NCBI GenBank assembly: GCA_964510785.1 | Contig: CAZECM010000029.1 | Coordinates: forward strand, 1 to 34,958 | Reading direction: 5' to 3' | DNA: 34,958 bases | Origin: JAAYZM01 sp964510785 | GTDB taxonomy: Bacteria > Actinomycetota > Actinomycetes > Actinomycetales > Cellulomonadaceae | Shown: one piece after another, positions 22,202 to 32,200 of the stretch | Numbering within the stretch: the first letter of the stretch is position 1 | How the letters are laid out: each line of letters starts with the position of its first letter | The notes under the pieces: model-generated | The model's input: only the letters and a program-made list of their open reading frames with translations | What the model was told of the DNA's origin: nothing | The model's database searches: none | Made by a program: the position numbers and the translations under genes

Positions 22202-25200
22202 TCAGTCCTGTCGAGCTGGTGGAGTGAGGTCGATCTGCAGCCAGCTCGCGTCCTCACCGACCAGCTCGATCAGGTCGTCCTGCCGCGGCTGCCCGATGAC
22301 CATCCGGTACGCGCCCACAGACCGCTTGAGCCGTTCGTACCGCAGTGACTCCCGGCTGAGCGGCATCGCGGGGACGTAGCGCTCGATGACAGCGCCGCCG
22401 GGTCGCGTGTAGACCCAGAACGGCGTGATGTCGCTGCCGTCTCCCGAGCCCGCGGCAGCAGCCGCATCGAACATCCCCGCCCACGGATCGTCGGAGGTTG
22501 CGTCGAGGGCCGCGTGGCCGAAGTCGGCGGCCACGTTCTTGCGCACCGCGTGTCCCTTGTACCGGTGCACGCGCCCTTCGCGCTGCTCGAGGTCCACCGG
22601 GTTCCCAGGCAAGTTCCAGTGGACGATCGCGTGGGAGTAGGTGTGGAAGTCGAGCCCTTCCTGACCCACCGAGGTCGAGGCGAGCACGAAGGGTCGGAAG
22701 GGGGAGTTGTAGCTCGTGCGCACCGAGGACTCGCGCATCATCGTCTTGTCGTCGAGTTGAGAACGCCCGTAGCGCGCGGCGAAGTGACTGCCGATGCGGT
22801 GGTCCTCGCGCCGGATGACGCCGTCGGCCACGCGGATGTCCTCCACCACGTTCGGGGCGGTGCGCATCGACAGCGCCTCCGCCATGCGCTCGGAGATCGC
22901 GTGAGCGCGCTCGTGCGCTGACTTGTCTTGCAGCCCCTCGGACTCCACGAGCATGTGGACGTACTCGTCGAGCACGGACTGCAGCCCGCCGTCGATGGCG
23001 TGGTCGAGTACGGCCCGCCAGTACGCCTCGTCCTCGTCCTCACCGGCGCGCACGAGAGCTACGATCTCCGGCTTGTTGAACAGAGTTCGCAAGCCTTGGG
23101 CCACGAGGTACGCACGATCGCGGACGACGGCGTCTTCCAGCGCCCTGTCGCCCCCGGTGACCCGGGACAGCGCCCGCAGCGCGCACACCCCCGGTCCGCC
23201 CAACGCGAGCTCGGTCAGCACCTCGACGAGGTCGTCGGGCATCGGCCCAAGCTCGGCCAGGTCGACAGAAGCAGCGACACGCAGGTGCGCGGTGAGCGCG
23301 GACTCCCGGTCGTCGTCGTGCTGGCCCCAACCGAGCATCGCGGCCGCGAAGGAAGCGGCCGCATCCGGGTCCTGGACGCGGTCGAGCAGGAGAGAAGCCG
23401 CCCAGTACCAGCGTTGATCTGCGCCTCCGCCAGCTTCAGCGGGCACTCGCAAGGCGGCGAGCGCCTCAGCAACCCGCTCTCGCACCGCCCCGACCACGGT
23501 GGAGCGGTCAAGCGGCAACGGCCCACCGAGCGTTCGCGCCACGGCCAGTGGGTCCCCGAGCCGCGCAAGCACGACGCTCGGGTACAGCAGCCCGAGCACC
23601 GGCATGCCCGCGGGCCGCCCACCCACGCCCATCCGGAACTGCAGCGGCACCGCCGCCACGTGGGTGTACTCGCGGGACTCCAGCCCGGCTGCGACCATCG
23701 TCCGCCGCTCGGCCTCGTAACTGAGCATGACCGAGATCGCCTTCGGCACCACGGTCCACGCGGAGAACACGAGTCGTTTGGTGAAGGAGTGCAGCCGAGC
23801 GGACGCATACGCCCCACCGAGCGAGTAGTACGGCAACGACGGCGGTAGCCACGCAAGCTGCCATGACCCGGAGTCCAGGACGTCCTCACTGAGCCCGCGC
23901 AGCTTGGCGTTGCCCGGATCGATCTGCTGGTAGCGCAGCACGTCCTGCCAGTCGATGAGGCCGCGAGCACCGGCCACCAGGGACGTCAGCCGAGCGTCGC
24001 CGGCGTCGGCCGCGGCCTCGAAGCCCTTGCGCACCGAATAGCTGCTCTTCTCCATGAGGTTGAGCGGGTACGGTGCGGAACGCCAGTACTCGAACACGTC
24101 GTGACGGTCCACGTGCCGGGCGATTGCGTCGAACGAACTCCACGCGTGCAGGTCTTGAGTCGCGAGCCGCACTCCCGACAGACGCCGTTCCTGAAGCATC
24201 CCGTCCCGGTCGGGCGTGGAGGACAGCCGTTCGGTGCGACACATGACCCGCTTCAGCTCGGCCTCGACGCGCTGGCGCGCGGCGTCCGCTTGGTCACGCT
24301 CTCCGCCAGCGACAAGAGCCTCGCGCAACGTTCTCAGGTTCTGTTCGACGACGGCGGTTCGTTCCTCTCCAGCCAGGAAGCGGACCGTTCTGGTGAAGTC
24401 CCGGTAGTGGTCGTCCCCGTTCGGCTCGTCGGGCAGGGTGTACATCCGGTAGGGCGTCGCGGAGAGCAGCAGCACCTTCGCGTCCGGGTGGTCGAACACG
24501 GCTCGGGCGAGCTGGGCGCCGTCGTCGTCGTTCTCGGGGTCGAGCAACCCGGCGAAACCCTGGAACTCGTCGAGGATCACGAGGTCCGGCTCGAGGTGCT
24601 TGACGGCGGCACCGGCCACCAGGTGCCGCAGCAGCCCGACGAGCCGGTTCCGGCGCGCGTTCAGCTGCCAGTGGGGTTTGCCCCGCAGGTAGGTGAACTC
24701 CTCAGCGCACGCCTCGAGCTCGTCGCGCAACCTGCCGCCGCCGGGCCCTACCGCTTGATCGATCGCCTCTCCGAACGATGCGCACAGCTCAGGGTCGAGC
24801 TGATCGCGGTCGAACTGCTTGAGGTGCCACACGAAGTTGTCGCGCTTCATCCCGCCTTCGAAGAACTTGCGCCACCGGACGGAACCCGTGACTTGACTGC
24901 CCCAGCACGCGGTGAGCATCCAGTAGAGGAGGACGCGCTCGGCGAATGCCCCGCCTGAGTGGCCCACGCTGAAAGAGGTACCCGGCGTGAACGAGACGAA
25001 GTTGATCTTCTGGCCCTGCAGGCTCCGCACCACCGTGGGCAGCAGGGTGAGCCGGTCGGCATGCCGCACCTCGACGCCGCCCACGACGTTGAGTCGGCTC
25101 AGGTTCTGCCGGGCGATCTGGTTGTTGGAGCAGATGTAGACGACGTCGATCCGCTCGATGTCTTCCCAGAGGTGCTCCACGGCCTTGGCGATCACGCCCT

Positions 25201-25360
25201 TGGCGACCATCGTCTTGCCGAGCCCCACCTCGTCGGCCACGAGGAATCGTTTCACTGCATCGTCGGCGGTGTAGAGCCGCTCGAAGACGTACTCGACGGT
25301 GTCGCGCTGGAAGTCCTTGAGGCTTCCAAGCACCTCGTCCGCGCGGGGTCGCTCGCTCAT
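22202..25360 (-). CDS. Large SF2 helicase of a candidate defence operon
   Basis: The 1052-residue protein has the superfamily-2 helicase motifs in order. The Q-like part LKDFQRDTVEYVFERLY leads to Walker A VADEVGLGKTMVAKG (residues 41-55). Walker B is LVILDEFQGFAGLLD (DEFQ box, about residue 265) and motif III is LLLSATPYRMY (about 312). The C-terminal RecA fold has LVLASTSVGQEGLDFHTYSHAIVHWNLPGNPVDLEQREGRVHRYKG, with QREGRVHRY as motif VI (about 955-963). Its roughly 600-residue insert between the two RecA folds is unusually long and unrecognised. The frame opens upstream to 25399, but MSERPRADEV at 25360 overlaps the PLD gene by ATGA. It likely translocates on nucleic acid and hands it to the PLD partner. 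Confidence 0.85.
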   Translation of the reverse strand: MSERPRADEVLGSLKDFQRDTVEYVFERLYTADDAVKRFLVADEVGLGKTMVAKGVIAKAVEHLWEDIERIDVVYICSNNQIARQNLSRLNVVGGVEVRHADRLTLLPTVVRSLQGQKINFVSFTPGTSFSVGHSGGAFAERVLLYWMLTACWGSQVTGSVRWRKFFEGGMKRDNFVWHLKQFDRDQLDPELCASFGEAIDQAVGPGGGRLRDELEACAEEFTYLRGKPHWQLNARRNRLVGLLRHLVAGAAVKHLEPDLVILDEFQGFAGLLDPENDDDGAQLARAVFDHPDAKVLLLSATPYRMYTLPDEPNGDDHYRDFTRTVRFLAGEERTAVVEQNLRTLREALVAGGERDQADAARQRVEAELKRVMCRTERLSSTPDRDGMLQERRLSGVRLATQDLHAWSSFDAIARHVDRHDVFEYWRSAPYPLNLMEKSSYSVRKGFEAAADAGDARLTSLVAGARGLIDWQDVLRYQQIDPGNAKLRGLSEDVLDSGSWQLAWLPPSLPYYSLGGAYASARLHSFTKRLVFSAWTVVPKAISVMLSYEAERRTMVAAGLESREYTHVAAVPLQFRMGVGGRPAGMPVLGLLYPSVVLARLGDPLAVARTLGGPLPLDRSTVVGAVRERVAEALAALRVPAEAGGGADQRWYWAASLLLDRVQDPDAAASFAAAMLGWGQHDDDRESALTAHLRVAASVDLAELGPMPDDLVEVLTELALGGPGVCALRALSRVTGGDRALEDAVVRDRAYLVAQGLRTLFNKPEIVALVRAGEDEDEAYWRAVLDHAIDGGLQSVLDEYVHMLVESEGLQDKSAHERAHAISERMAEALSMRTAPNVVEDIRVADGVIRREDHRIGSHFAARYGRSQLDDKTMMRESSVRTSYNSPFRPFVLASTSVGQEGLDFHTYSHAIVHWNLPGNPVDLEQREGRVHRYKGHAVRKNVAADFGHAALDATSDDPWAGMFDAAAAAGSGDGSDITPFWVYTRPGGAVIERYVPAMPLSRESLRYERLKRSVGAYRMVIGQPRQDDLIELVGEDASWLQIDLTPPARQD

Positions 25361-27177
25361 GGCCTCTGCTCCTCGTGCGCTTGCCAGACGGCATCCCACA
25401 GGTCCTCGAAGCCCTCGGGCACCAGTTCCTCACCGCCCGGCATCGCCTTCAGGTCGGCGACGAGCCTCGCGACCTGCGCCAAGGCCTCCGGGTCGCGTCC
25501 CGCGGCACGCACGAGCGGCTCGAACAGTGCGATTCCGCCGCTGCCGCCGGGGCTCGCACCCCACTGGCCACCGCCTGAGCCGTCTCCGGTCATCTGCGTG
25601 AGCAGCGTGTCGTAGGTGGGGTCGCCCAGCAGGAACGCGAGGTAGCGCAGCACGTCGCGTGGGTCCTTCAGCACGGACATCACGGCGTCCTTGCGTCGCT
25701 CGTCGATCTCGCCGCGCAGCTCGGCCTTGAGCACGCAGCGCCGGGTCACGGGCCCGGAGGTGGTCTCGACGGCCACGAACGGCGTCACGTGCTCGTGTGC
25801 CAGGGTCCACTGGGCGGTCTCGGCGAACTCGCGGGCGTGCGCGCCGTCGGGCAACGACGCGAGCCACATCCTCGTGGTGCCGGGCGCGTTGGTGGGAACC
25901 TCGAGCGTCAGGGTTGCGGTGACCCGGTCCTCGTCGACGACGGCGATGTCCAACGTCGGGGTCCCCGCGGCGAGCCGGTGGTGGAACAGCTCGAGCACTC
26001 GCGCGGCCTCGTACTCCTCGTCGTCGAGCGCGGAGTCCTGCGTCGGGACGTACTCCTCGAGCACCTGCATCAGGCCGGGGGCTTCCTTGGGTCCGTCGAG
26101 GGTCGCGTCCACGCCGCACGCGCTCGTGGGCCCGCGCAGCACGGCGTCGAACTCGATGTTGGTCCGCCAGGCGGCGCCCGTGAGGTTCGCGCTGCCCGTC
26201 ACGGTGACCGACTCTCGCCCGCCCACGTCGATCACGAAGGTCTTCGCGTGCAGCCCGTCGCCGCGTTCGAGGAATCCGTCGCGGCCCAGTACCTCGGTTC
26301 CGCCGTCGTCGGCCGATTCCACCTGCTCTGGATCGGTCTCGGCCATGGGCTGTAGCACGTAGGTGGACCACGAGGCGAGGGTGTCGGCTCCGACGGCGTC
26401 GATTGACTCGGACCGCGAGACGAGAACGCGCTGCTGGGCTACCTTGGCCAGCTCTCGCACGCTGCCCTTGGTCAGGAACGGGCTGATCGCGAGGAGTCGC
26501 TCGCCGCTCTCGGGGAAGGGCCACGTCGGGGCGTCGCGCAGTCCGATCGGGACTAGTTCTCCGGACGTGAACGGTGCGGGCGGCGCGAGCCTCACCGTGC
26601 TCAAGGTGCCGGCGAGCTCCGCTACCTGGGCGGCGCGTGCGGGGGAGAGTGGTCGTAGCGCGAGCCGGGGGAGTGAGGTGAGGAACTCGGCGGCAGGTGC
26701 GGCGTCGATGGTGCCGTCGGGGGACTCGTCGAGCACGAGCGCGGTGTCCCAGGACTGGTCGAACGTCAGGTTGCGGCTCTGGACTACAACACGGTGGAGG
26801 TGCGCTCCCTCCTTGTCCTCGAACCGCAGTGCCCAGACCTTGGGGTGGAAGATCCCGTCCGGCGTGGGTGCGGTGACCTCGATGACGGCGTCCTCGACGA
26901 GGGCCAGGATCCGGCGGTAGCTGCCGGGCACGTGGATGCCGCCCGCTTGGCTGAACACCGTGGTGTGGTCGGCATGGCGGCGCATGGCGTCGAGCAGGCG
27001 GATGGGGTCGGTGTGCTCGAGGTCCCACTCGTCAGAGAGTGCGAATGCGAGGGGTGCCAGGAGCAGAGCCGTCAGGTCGAGGGAGTAGGTGGTGCCGACG
27101 GCGAGGTCCACGCGGAACCCGGCGGGCGGGCGCAGCGCTTCGGTGAGCACCACGCGGGTCTCGGGTGGGAGCGTCAT
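25357..27177 (-). CDS. Phospholipase D-family protein with two HKD-like sites
   Basis: The 606-residue protein has two half-sites of the PLD fold. The first is GIFHPKVWALRFEDKEGAH...VVVQSRNLTFDQSWD (about residues 106-145). Its HxK is followed by the SRN of the second part of the motif. The second is GLHAKTFVIDVGGRESVTVTGSANLTGAAW (about 313-342), a good HxK-x4-D-GSxN site. PLD-family nucleases dimerise or pair two sites to cut DNA or RNA by a covalent phosphohistidine. The C-terminal 200 residues are unrecognised, with a Gly/Ser-rich patch (GDGSGGGQWGASPGGSGG) near 535. It overlaps both neighbours by 4 nt, so the three proteins are made in fixed order. The start MTLPPETRV is set by this overlap. 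Confidence 0.8.
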   Translation of the reverse strand: MTLPPETRVVLTEALRPPAGFRVDLAVGTTYSLDLTALLLAPLAFALSDEWDLEHTDPIRLLDAMRRHADHTTVFSQAGGIHVPGSYRRILALVEDAVIEVTAPTPDGIFHPKVWALRFEDKEGAHLHRVVVQSRNLTFDQSWDTALVLDESPDGTIDAAPAAEFLTSLPRLALRPLSPARAAQVAELAGTLSTVRLAPPAPFTSGELVPIGLRDAPTWPFPESGERLLAISPFLTKGSVRELAKVAQQRVLVSRSESIDAVGADTLASWSTYVLQPMAETDPEQVESADDGGTEVLGRDGFLERGDGLHAKTFVIDVGGRESVTVTGSANLTGAAWRTNIEFDAVLRGPTSACGVDATLDGPKEAPGLMQVLEEYVPTQDSALDDEEYEAARVLELFHHRLAAGTPTLDIAVVDEDRVTATLTLEVPTNAPGTTRMWLASLPDGAHAREFAETAQWTLAHEHVTPFVAVETTSGPVTRRCVLKAELRGEIDERRKDAVMSVLKDPRDVLRYLAFLLGDPTYDTLLTQMTGDGSGGGQWGASPGGSGGIALFEPLVRAAGRDPEALAQVARLVADLKAMPGGEELVPEGFEDLWDAVWQAHEEQRP

Positions 27178-28367
27178 GCCGCTCTCCTCGCTGCGTACAG
27201 GTCTTGGAGGTGGCTGCTCGCGACGTACCACCGGAAGTCGAGGCGGCTCAGTCCACTCTCACGGTTCCAACGGTCGAGCGCGGACTGGTTGGCGAGGCGG
27301 GCTCGGCCGCCCTTGATCCTGCGCTCGCGGGTCGCGATGAGATTCTCGGCGCGGGGGTTGGTGGTCACGTCAGGGTTCTCTGCGATGAGGTCGAGCCAGG
27401 CGTTCACGAAACTCGTGGTCTGCAGGCTGATGCTCGGGTTCTGGCGTCGGATCGTGGCCCACCACGCGGCACGGTCCCAGCCCGCGAGTGCGCCGGTGGA
27501 GAGGATCTCGTCGCGCCAGCGTGCGGCTAGATGCAGGTAGTGGTCCACGAGCGTCTCGTCGTCGATGCGTCGGGCGAGCAACAAGTTGTAGAGCACGGCC
27601 GCACCGTGGATCGCGGTGTGGAAGCGGCGGGCGTGGTCTGCGAGTTCTTGGAGCCTCGCTGGAGCGGCGGCGAGGTTGCCGAGTTCCCAGACATGGCCCT
27701 CGAGTTCGGACGGCTCGTTCTGGACCAGCCACGCCAGCATCGAGCCCGGAGCTGCGGAGGTGATCCGGTGGGACAGGTACTGCTCATCCTCGGCGGTGAG
27801 CCGGAAGTCGACGGCGGTGAGCCACTGGGCCGGCGGACGCGGCAGGTGCGGGTCGAGACCCGAGGGCGGGAGTGTGTCGTGGGACTCCACGTCGTCGACC
27901 CGCGTGGTGCGCTGCGCCAGTGCCCGGAGATCGGCGGTCCTGCGGAAGTAGGTCTCCGTGGAGAAGCCGCCGGTGCTGATGCCCCACGCGCCCAACGCGG
28001 ACCAGTACACCCCGCTCGGCAGCCGCTTGAGTTTCCGCCGCGCACGGTTGCCGATCACGCCCACCACCTCTCCGCCCGCGATGAGCGCCTCGATGAGTCG
28101 GTACTCGCCGTTCCGGAACTGCTCACCCATCTCCGCCGGTGTTGCCCCGTGCGCGGCTTCCTGCATGAGCCACGGGATGAACAGCACGTAGCGCAAGCGG
28201 GTGTGCAGCACGGACGTGCCGGGGAACAGTGCGTCCGAGAGGGCGTCGCGGATCGAGCCGATGCCCAACTCGTCCACGGTGCTCTGGTCCTTGAAGAGGT
28301 CGACCACCTCGAGCATGCGGCGGCGCTGGGCGGGGTCGGTGTCGAGCCAGCCGAAGGAGGAAGTCAT
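27174..28367 (-). CDS. DUF6361-like protein
   Basis: The 397-residue protein starts MTSSFGWLDTDPAQRRRMLEVVDLFKDQSTVDELGIGSIRDALSDALFPGTSVLHTRLRYVLFIPWLMQEAA. This opening (GW-D, then IRD-L-D-LFPGTS-xQTRxRY) is what I know as the DUF6361 family. The rest is helical, with GVIGNRARRKLKRLPSGVYWSALGAWGI and LYNLLLARR. No catalytic motif is visible, so it may be a structural or recognition subunit. Members are repeatedly seen next to PLD and helicase genes in restriction-like neighbourhoods, as here. The start at 28367 is chosen because the 89 residues upstream are Arg/Ser-rich and shadow the preceding gene. AAGGAGGAAG precedes ATG on the minus strand's sense only weakly. Confidence 0.7.
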   Translation of the reverse strand: MTSSFGWLDTDPAQRRRMLEVVDLFKDQSTVDELGIGSIRDALSDALFPGTSVLHTRLRYVLFIPWLMQEAAHGATPAEMGEQFRNGEYRLIEALIAGGEVVGVIGNRARRKLKRLPSGVYWSALGAWGISTGGFSTETYFRRTADLRALAQRTTRVDDVESHDTLPPSGLDPHLPRPPAQWLTAVDFRLTAEDEQYLSHRITSAAPGSMLAWLVQNEPSELEGHVWELGNLAAAPARLQELADHARRFHTAIHGAAVLYNLLLARRIDDETLVDHYLHLAARWRDEILSTGALAGWDRAAWWATIRRQNPSISLQTTSFVNAWLDLIAENPDVTTNPRAENLIATRERRIKGGRARLANQSALDRWNRESGLSRLDFRWYVASSHLQDLYAARRAA

Positions 28368-28380
28368 GGCGTGTCGATCG

Positions 28381-29133
28381 CTACTTGCTGTCGAGGGGGT
28401 CGGTGTAGAAGTTGTCGCTCTCTGGGCCGAATCGAAGTTCCGCGGATCTTCCGAACACGCGGACGTTAGCCTTCGCCGGAGCCGAGGACTTCGGCGTCTG
28501 CGACGGACCAGAGGTCGTTGGTGGGGCAGGGATGAAAGTGCCCTGCGCGCCCGCAGCGAGCCTGCGTAACTCCCGGAGCGCCTGGGAGTGAGACGTGCTC
28601 CGAGGATCGAACTCTGGGTCGCTCTCGATCCCACGGATCAGTCTGTTGATCTCGTTGATGAGACCGTCCTTCCTCTCGAGGAGCTTGCGGCGCGTCTGCT
28701 CACGCACCACAGAGAGGCGCGCTGCCTTCTGTAGTTGCTCGGTCGAGCGTTCGAGCCGCGTCACTGCCCGAATGGCGCGCACGGTTGGCGAGGGGCGAGG
28801 AGCCTTCTGACGCGCGGGCCCCTTTCGGCTTGTGTGGTGTGACGCACTCGATGGGGTTGCAGATTCCAGAGAGCGCGGAGCCCGTACGGGCGGTTCGCGG
28901 AAGGGCTTGGGCCCTTGACCCATGCTCTTGGTCGGGCGAGCCGGAGACCCGATGGCAATGAGCGCGTCGAGGACGTCCCTACCTACTAGGTCCTTGAAGG
29001 AAGCCACGGTGCTCCTCGGAAGGTGGATGAGACGACGTGCGTCGTCCTGCCAAGATGATCGACCTAGCCACTGACACTCTTGAAGGCTGAGGTCATCCCC
29101 GAGGACTGGATGGAGGGCGCACCAGACGTCCAT
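28381..29133 (-). CDS. Unknown protein with coiled-coil region, first gene of the minus-strand operon
   Basis: The 250-residue frame has a possible N-terminal domain (STVASFKDLVGRDVLDALIAIGSP) and a low-complexity basic linker (about 65-115). A long charged helical part follows (VRAIRAVTRLERSTEQLQKAARLSVVREQTRRKLLERKDGLINEINRLIRGIE, about 118-170), likely a coiled coil. The C-terminus is LRFGPESDNFYTDPLDSK. Its stop lies 13 nt before the DUF6361-like start, so it is probably the promoter-proximal gene. The exact start is uncertain: ATG at 29133 lies only 15 nt from a TTGACC box, so a later start may be used. I recognise no family. Confidence 0.5.
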   Translation of the reverse strand: MDVWCALHPVLGDDLSLQECQWLGRSSWQDDARRLIHLPRSTVASFKDLVGRDVLDALIAIGSPARPTKSMGQGPKPFREPPVRAPRSLESATPSSASHHTSRKGPARQKAPRPSPTVRAIRAVTRLERSTEQLQKAARLSVVREQTRRKLLERKDGLINEINRLIRGIESDPEFDPRSTSHSQALRELRRLAAGAQGTFIPAPPTTSGPSQTPKSSAPAKANVRVFGRSAELRFGPESDNFYTDPLDSK

Positions 29134-29271
29134 GCAGAAGTCGTGAGGTCAAGTCCGTGGTTCCCCGAGCCGAAGTGAGTAGGGTGCACCCAGGTACAAG
29201 CACCGGGTGAGTCGACACGGGGGACGCGGGGTACGAGTGAGCAAGCGCGGCGTGATGGGGCGGTCCTAGCG
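29134..29271. promoter_or_regulatory. Divergent promoter region of the two helicase operons
   Basis: This 138-bp stretch separates the minus-strand four-gene operon from the plus-strand helicase-methyltransferase operon and must hold both promoters unless they lie inside genes. TTGACC on the minus strand (29152-29147) is the best -35 candidate. No clear plus-strand promoter is visible. GGGGCGG lies 9-15 nt before the plus-strand ATG. Confidence 0.35.
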
Positions 29272-32200
29272 ATGCGCGTCATCGACAACGTGAACGACCT
29301 CCTCGGGGACGACCTCAAGGAGGCGATCAAGCCCGGCTCGAAGCTCCGTGTCGCAGCGAGCACGTTCTCGATCTACGCCTTCGAGGCTCTGAAGCACGAA
29401 CTGTCCTCGATCAAGGAGCTCGAGTTCGTCTTCACGGCCCCGTCGTTCACCACGTCGAAGGCCACCGACAAGCCCGCGCCGGAGCGGCGGCAGTTCTACA
29501 TCCCCAACGGTGGGGACCGGGACTCGGCCCTGTACGGGTCGGAGTTCGAGATCCGCCTCCGAAACAAGCTCACTCAGCGTGCGATCGCACGCGAGTGCGC
29601 GGAGTGGGTGCGGCAGAAGGTCACGTTCCGCTCGAATCGCACGGGCGCACCGATGCAGTCCTTCGCCGTCGTCGATGGGTCGACCGCATACGCCCCTCTT
29701 CAGGGCTTCACCACGGCCGATCTCGGCTACGAACGCGGCCCGGCCCTGTCCAACATGGTCCACCGGATCGACGACGCCCTGTTCACCGAGCAGTACATGC
29801 AGCTCTTCGATCAGATCTGGCACAACCCGGAGCAGGTCGAGGACGTCACAGAGACGGTCCGTGAGCACATCGCGAGCGTGTACGCGGAGAACTCCCCGCA
29901 GCGGGTCTACTTCCTGATCCTCTACAACCTCTTCAGCGAGTTCCTCGAGGAGATCAGCGAGGACGTGCTTCCGAACGACCGAACGGGCTACCAGGACACC
30001 GCGATCTGGCAGGCGCTCTACAACTTCCAGACGGACGCGGCCACGGGGGTGATCAACAAACTCGAGACCTACGACGGCTGCATCCTCGCGGACAGTGTAG
30101 GACTCGGGAAGACCTTCACGGCGCTCGCGGTGATCAAGTACTACGAGCTTCGCAACAAGACGGTGTTGGTACTTGCGCCCAAGAAGCTCGCGGACAACTG
30201 GACCAACTACAACTCGAACTACACGACCAACATCTTCGCGGCAGACCGCTTCAACTTCGACGTACTGGCACACACGGATCTGTCGCGAGACTCGGGCGAG
30301 TCGCTGGGCAAGCGCCTCGATCTCGTGAACTGGGGCAACTACGACCTCGTGGTGATCGACGAGTCCCACAACTTCCGCAACGCCGATTACGTTCAGGAGC
30401 GGGAGACGCGCTACCAGCGACTCATGCGCAAGGTGATCCGTGAGGGCGTGAAGACCAAGGTCTTGATGCTCTCGGCTACCCCGGTGAACAACAAGTTCAC
30501 CGACCTCCGCAACCAGCTTGCGCTCGCGTATGAGGGCGAGTCGGCGCAACTCGCGGCCAAGCTCAACATCTCGACGTCCGTTGAAGAGGTCTTCCGCCAC
30601 GCCCAGCGCGTGTTCAACGAGTGGAGCGATCTGCCTCCGGAGGGCCGCACCACAGATGCGATCCTCGCGCGGTTGGACTTCGACTTTTTCGAGCTGCTCG
30701 ACGCCGTGACGATCGCTCGATCGCGCAAACACATCCAGGCGTTCTACGACACGACCGATGTTGGCGCCTTCCCCGAGCGACTTCCGCCGGTCTCGCTGCG
30801 GCCGGCATTGACCGACCTTGCGGATGCGCCAACCTTCAGCGAGATCTTCGATCAGCTTCAGCTCCTTACCCTTGCCGCCTACACGCCGCTGGCCTACGTC
30901 TTCCCGAGCAGGCGCGAGAAGTACGAGTCGATGTACGGTGCCGGTGCGGGCCAGAACTACATGGGTGGCCAGACTGCGAACCTTGGTGCGGCGAGCCGTG
31001 AGCAGGGGATCAGGAAGCTCATGACCGTGAACTTGCTGAAGCGTCTTGAGAGCAGTGTCGAGGCGTTCCGACTCACACTGAGCAGGCTTGAGCACACCGT
31101 GGGCGAAGCGATCGAAGCGGTGGACGACCACGCGGCCAGCATCTCGGACGTCGTCTCGGCACTCATCGACTTGGATGCAGATGACGACGACATCGAGTTC
31201 CCTGGCAGCGGGTCCATCGGCACGAGGGTGCAGATCGACCTCGCCGACATGGATGTTGAGTCATGGAGTCGTGACCTCGAGCACGATGGCCGAGTCATCC
31301 AGGATCTCTTACGGTCGATCAGCAGTATCACCGGCGAGCATGACTCGAAGCTCCGGGATCTTCGGGAGTTGATCCAGGGTAAGTTCGCGAACCCGATCAA
31401 CGCCGGCAACCGCAAGATTCTGATCTTCTCCGCGTTTGCCGATACGGCCGCGTATCTCTACCGCGAGTTGAGTCCCGTTCTGAAGCGACAGGGACACGAC
31501 GCGGCTCTCGTAACCGGTCAGGGGAACCCGAAGACGACGGCGGGCAAGGGTTACGGCTTTCAGCAGACGCTGACACTGTTCTCTCCACAGTCGAAGCAGC
31601 GCCATCTCGTGATGCCTCGGGAGTCCGCTGAGATCGACGTCCTGATCGGCACGGACTGCATCAGCGAGGGCCAGAACCTCCAGGACTGTGACTTCCTGAT
31701 CAACTACGACATCCACTGGAATCCCGTACGGATCATCCAGCGGTTCGGTCGCATCGACCGGATCGGCTCGACCAACGAGCGCATCCAGCTCGTGAACTTC
31801 TGGCCCGACATCTCCCTGGATGAGTACATCAACCTCAAAGAGCGCGTCGAGAGCCGCATGGTCATCGCAGACCTCGCGGCGACCGCCGACGATAACGTGC
31901 TCACTCCGGAGGCCAGTGATGCGGCGTTCCGCAAGGAGCAGTTACGCAAGCTTCAGGACGAGGTCATCGAGCTCGAGGACGTTCGCACAGGGGTTTCTAT
32001 CACCGACCTAGGCCTCAACGACTTCCGCATGGACCTGCTCGGCTACATCAAGGAGTACGGCGACCTGGCTGGCACCCCCAAGGGCCTGCACGCTGTCGTC
32101 CCCGCCCAGCCAGACAAGGGCCTCAAACCCGGTGCGCTGTTCGTGTTACGCAACATCAACGCCGACGAACACCTCAATCGCGGCAATCGCCTGCACCCGC

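Noticed and set aside
29266..31131. 621-residue minus-strand frame over the SNF2 helicase gene
   Set aside because: It mirrors the helicase codons and shows only Val/Arg/Glu-rich sequence without domains.
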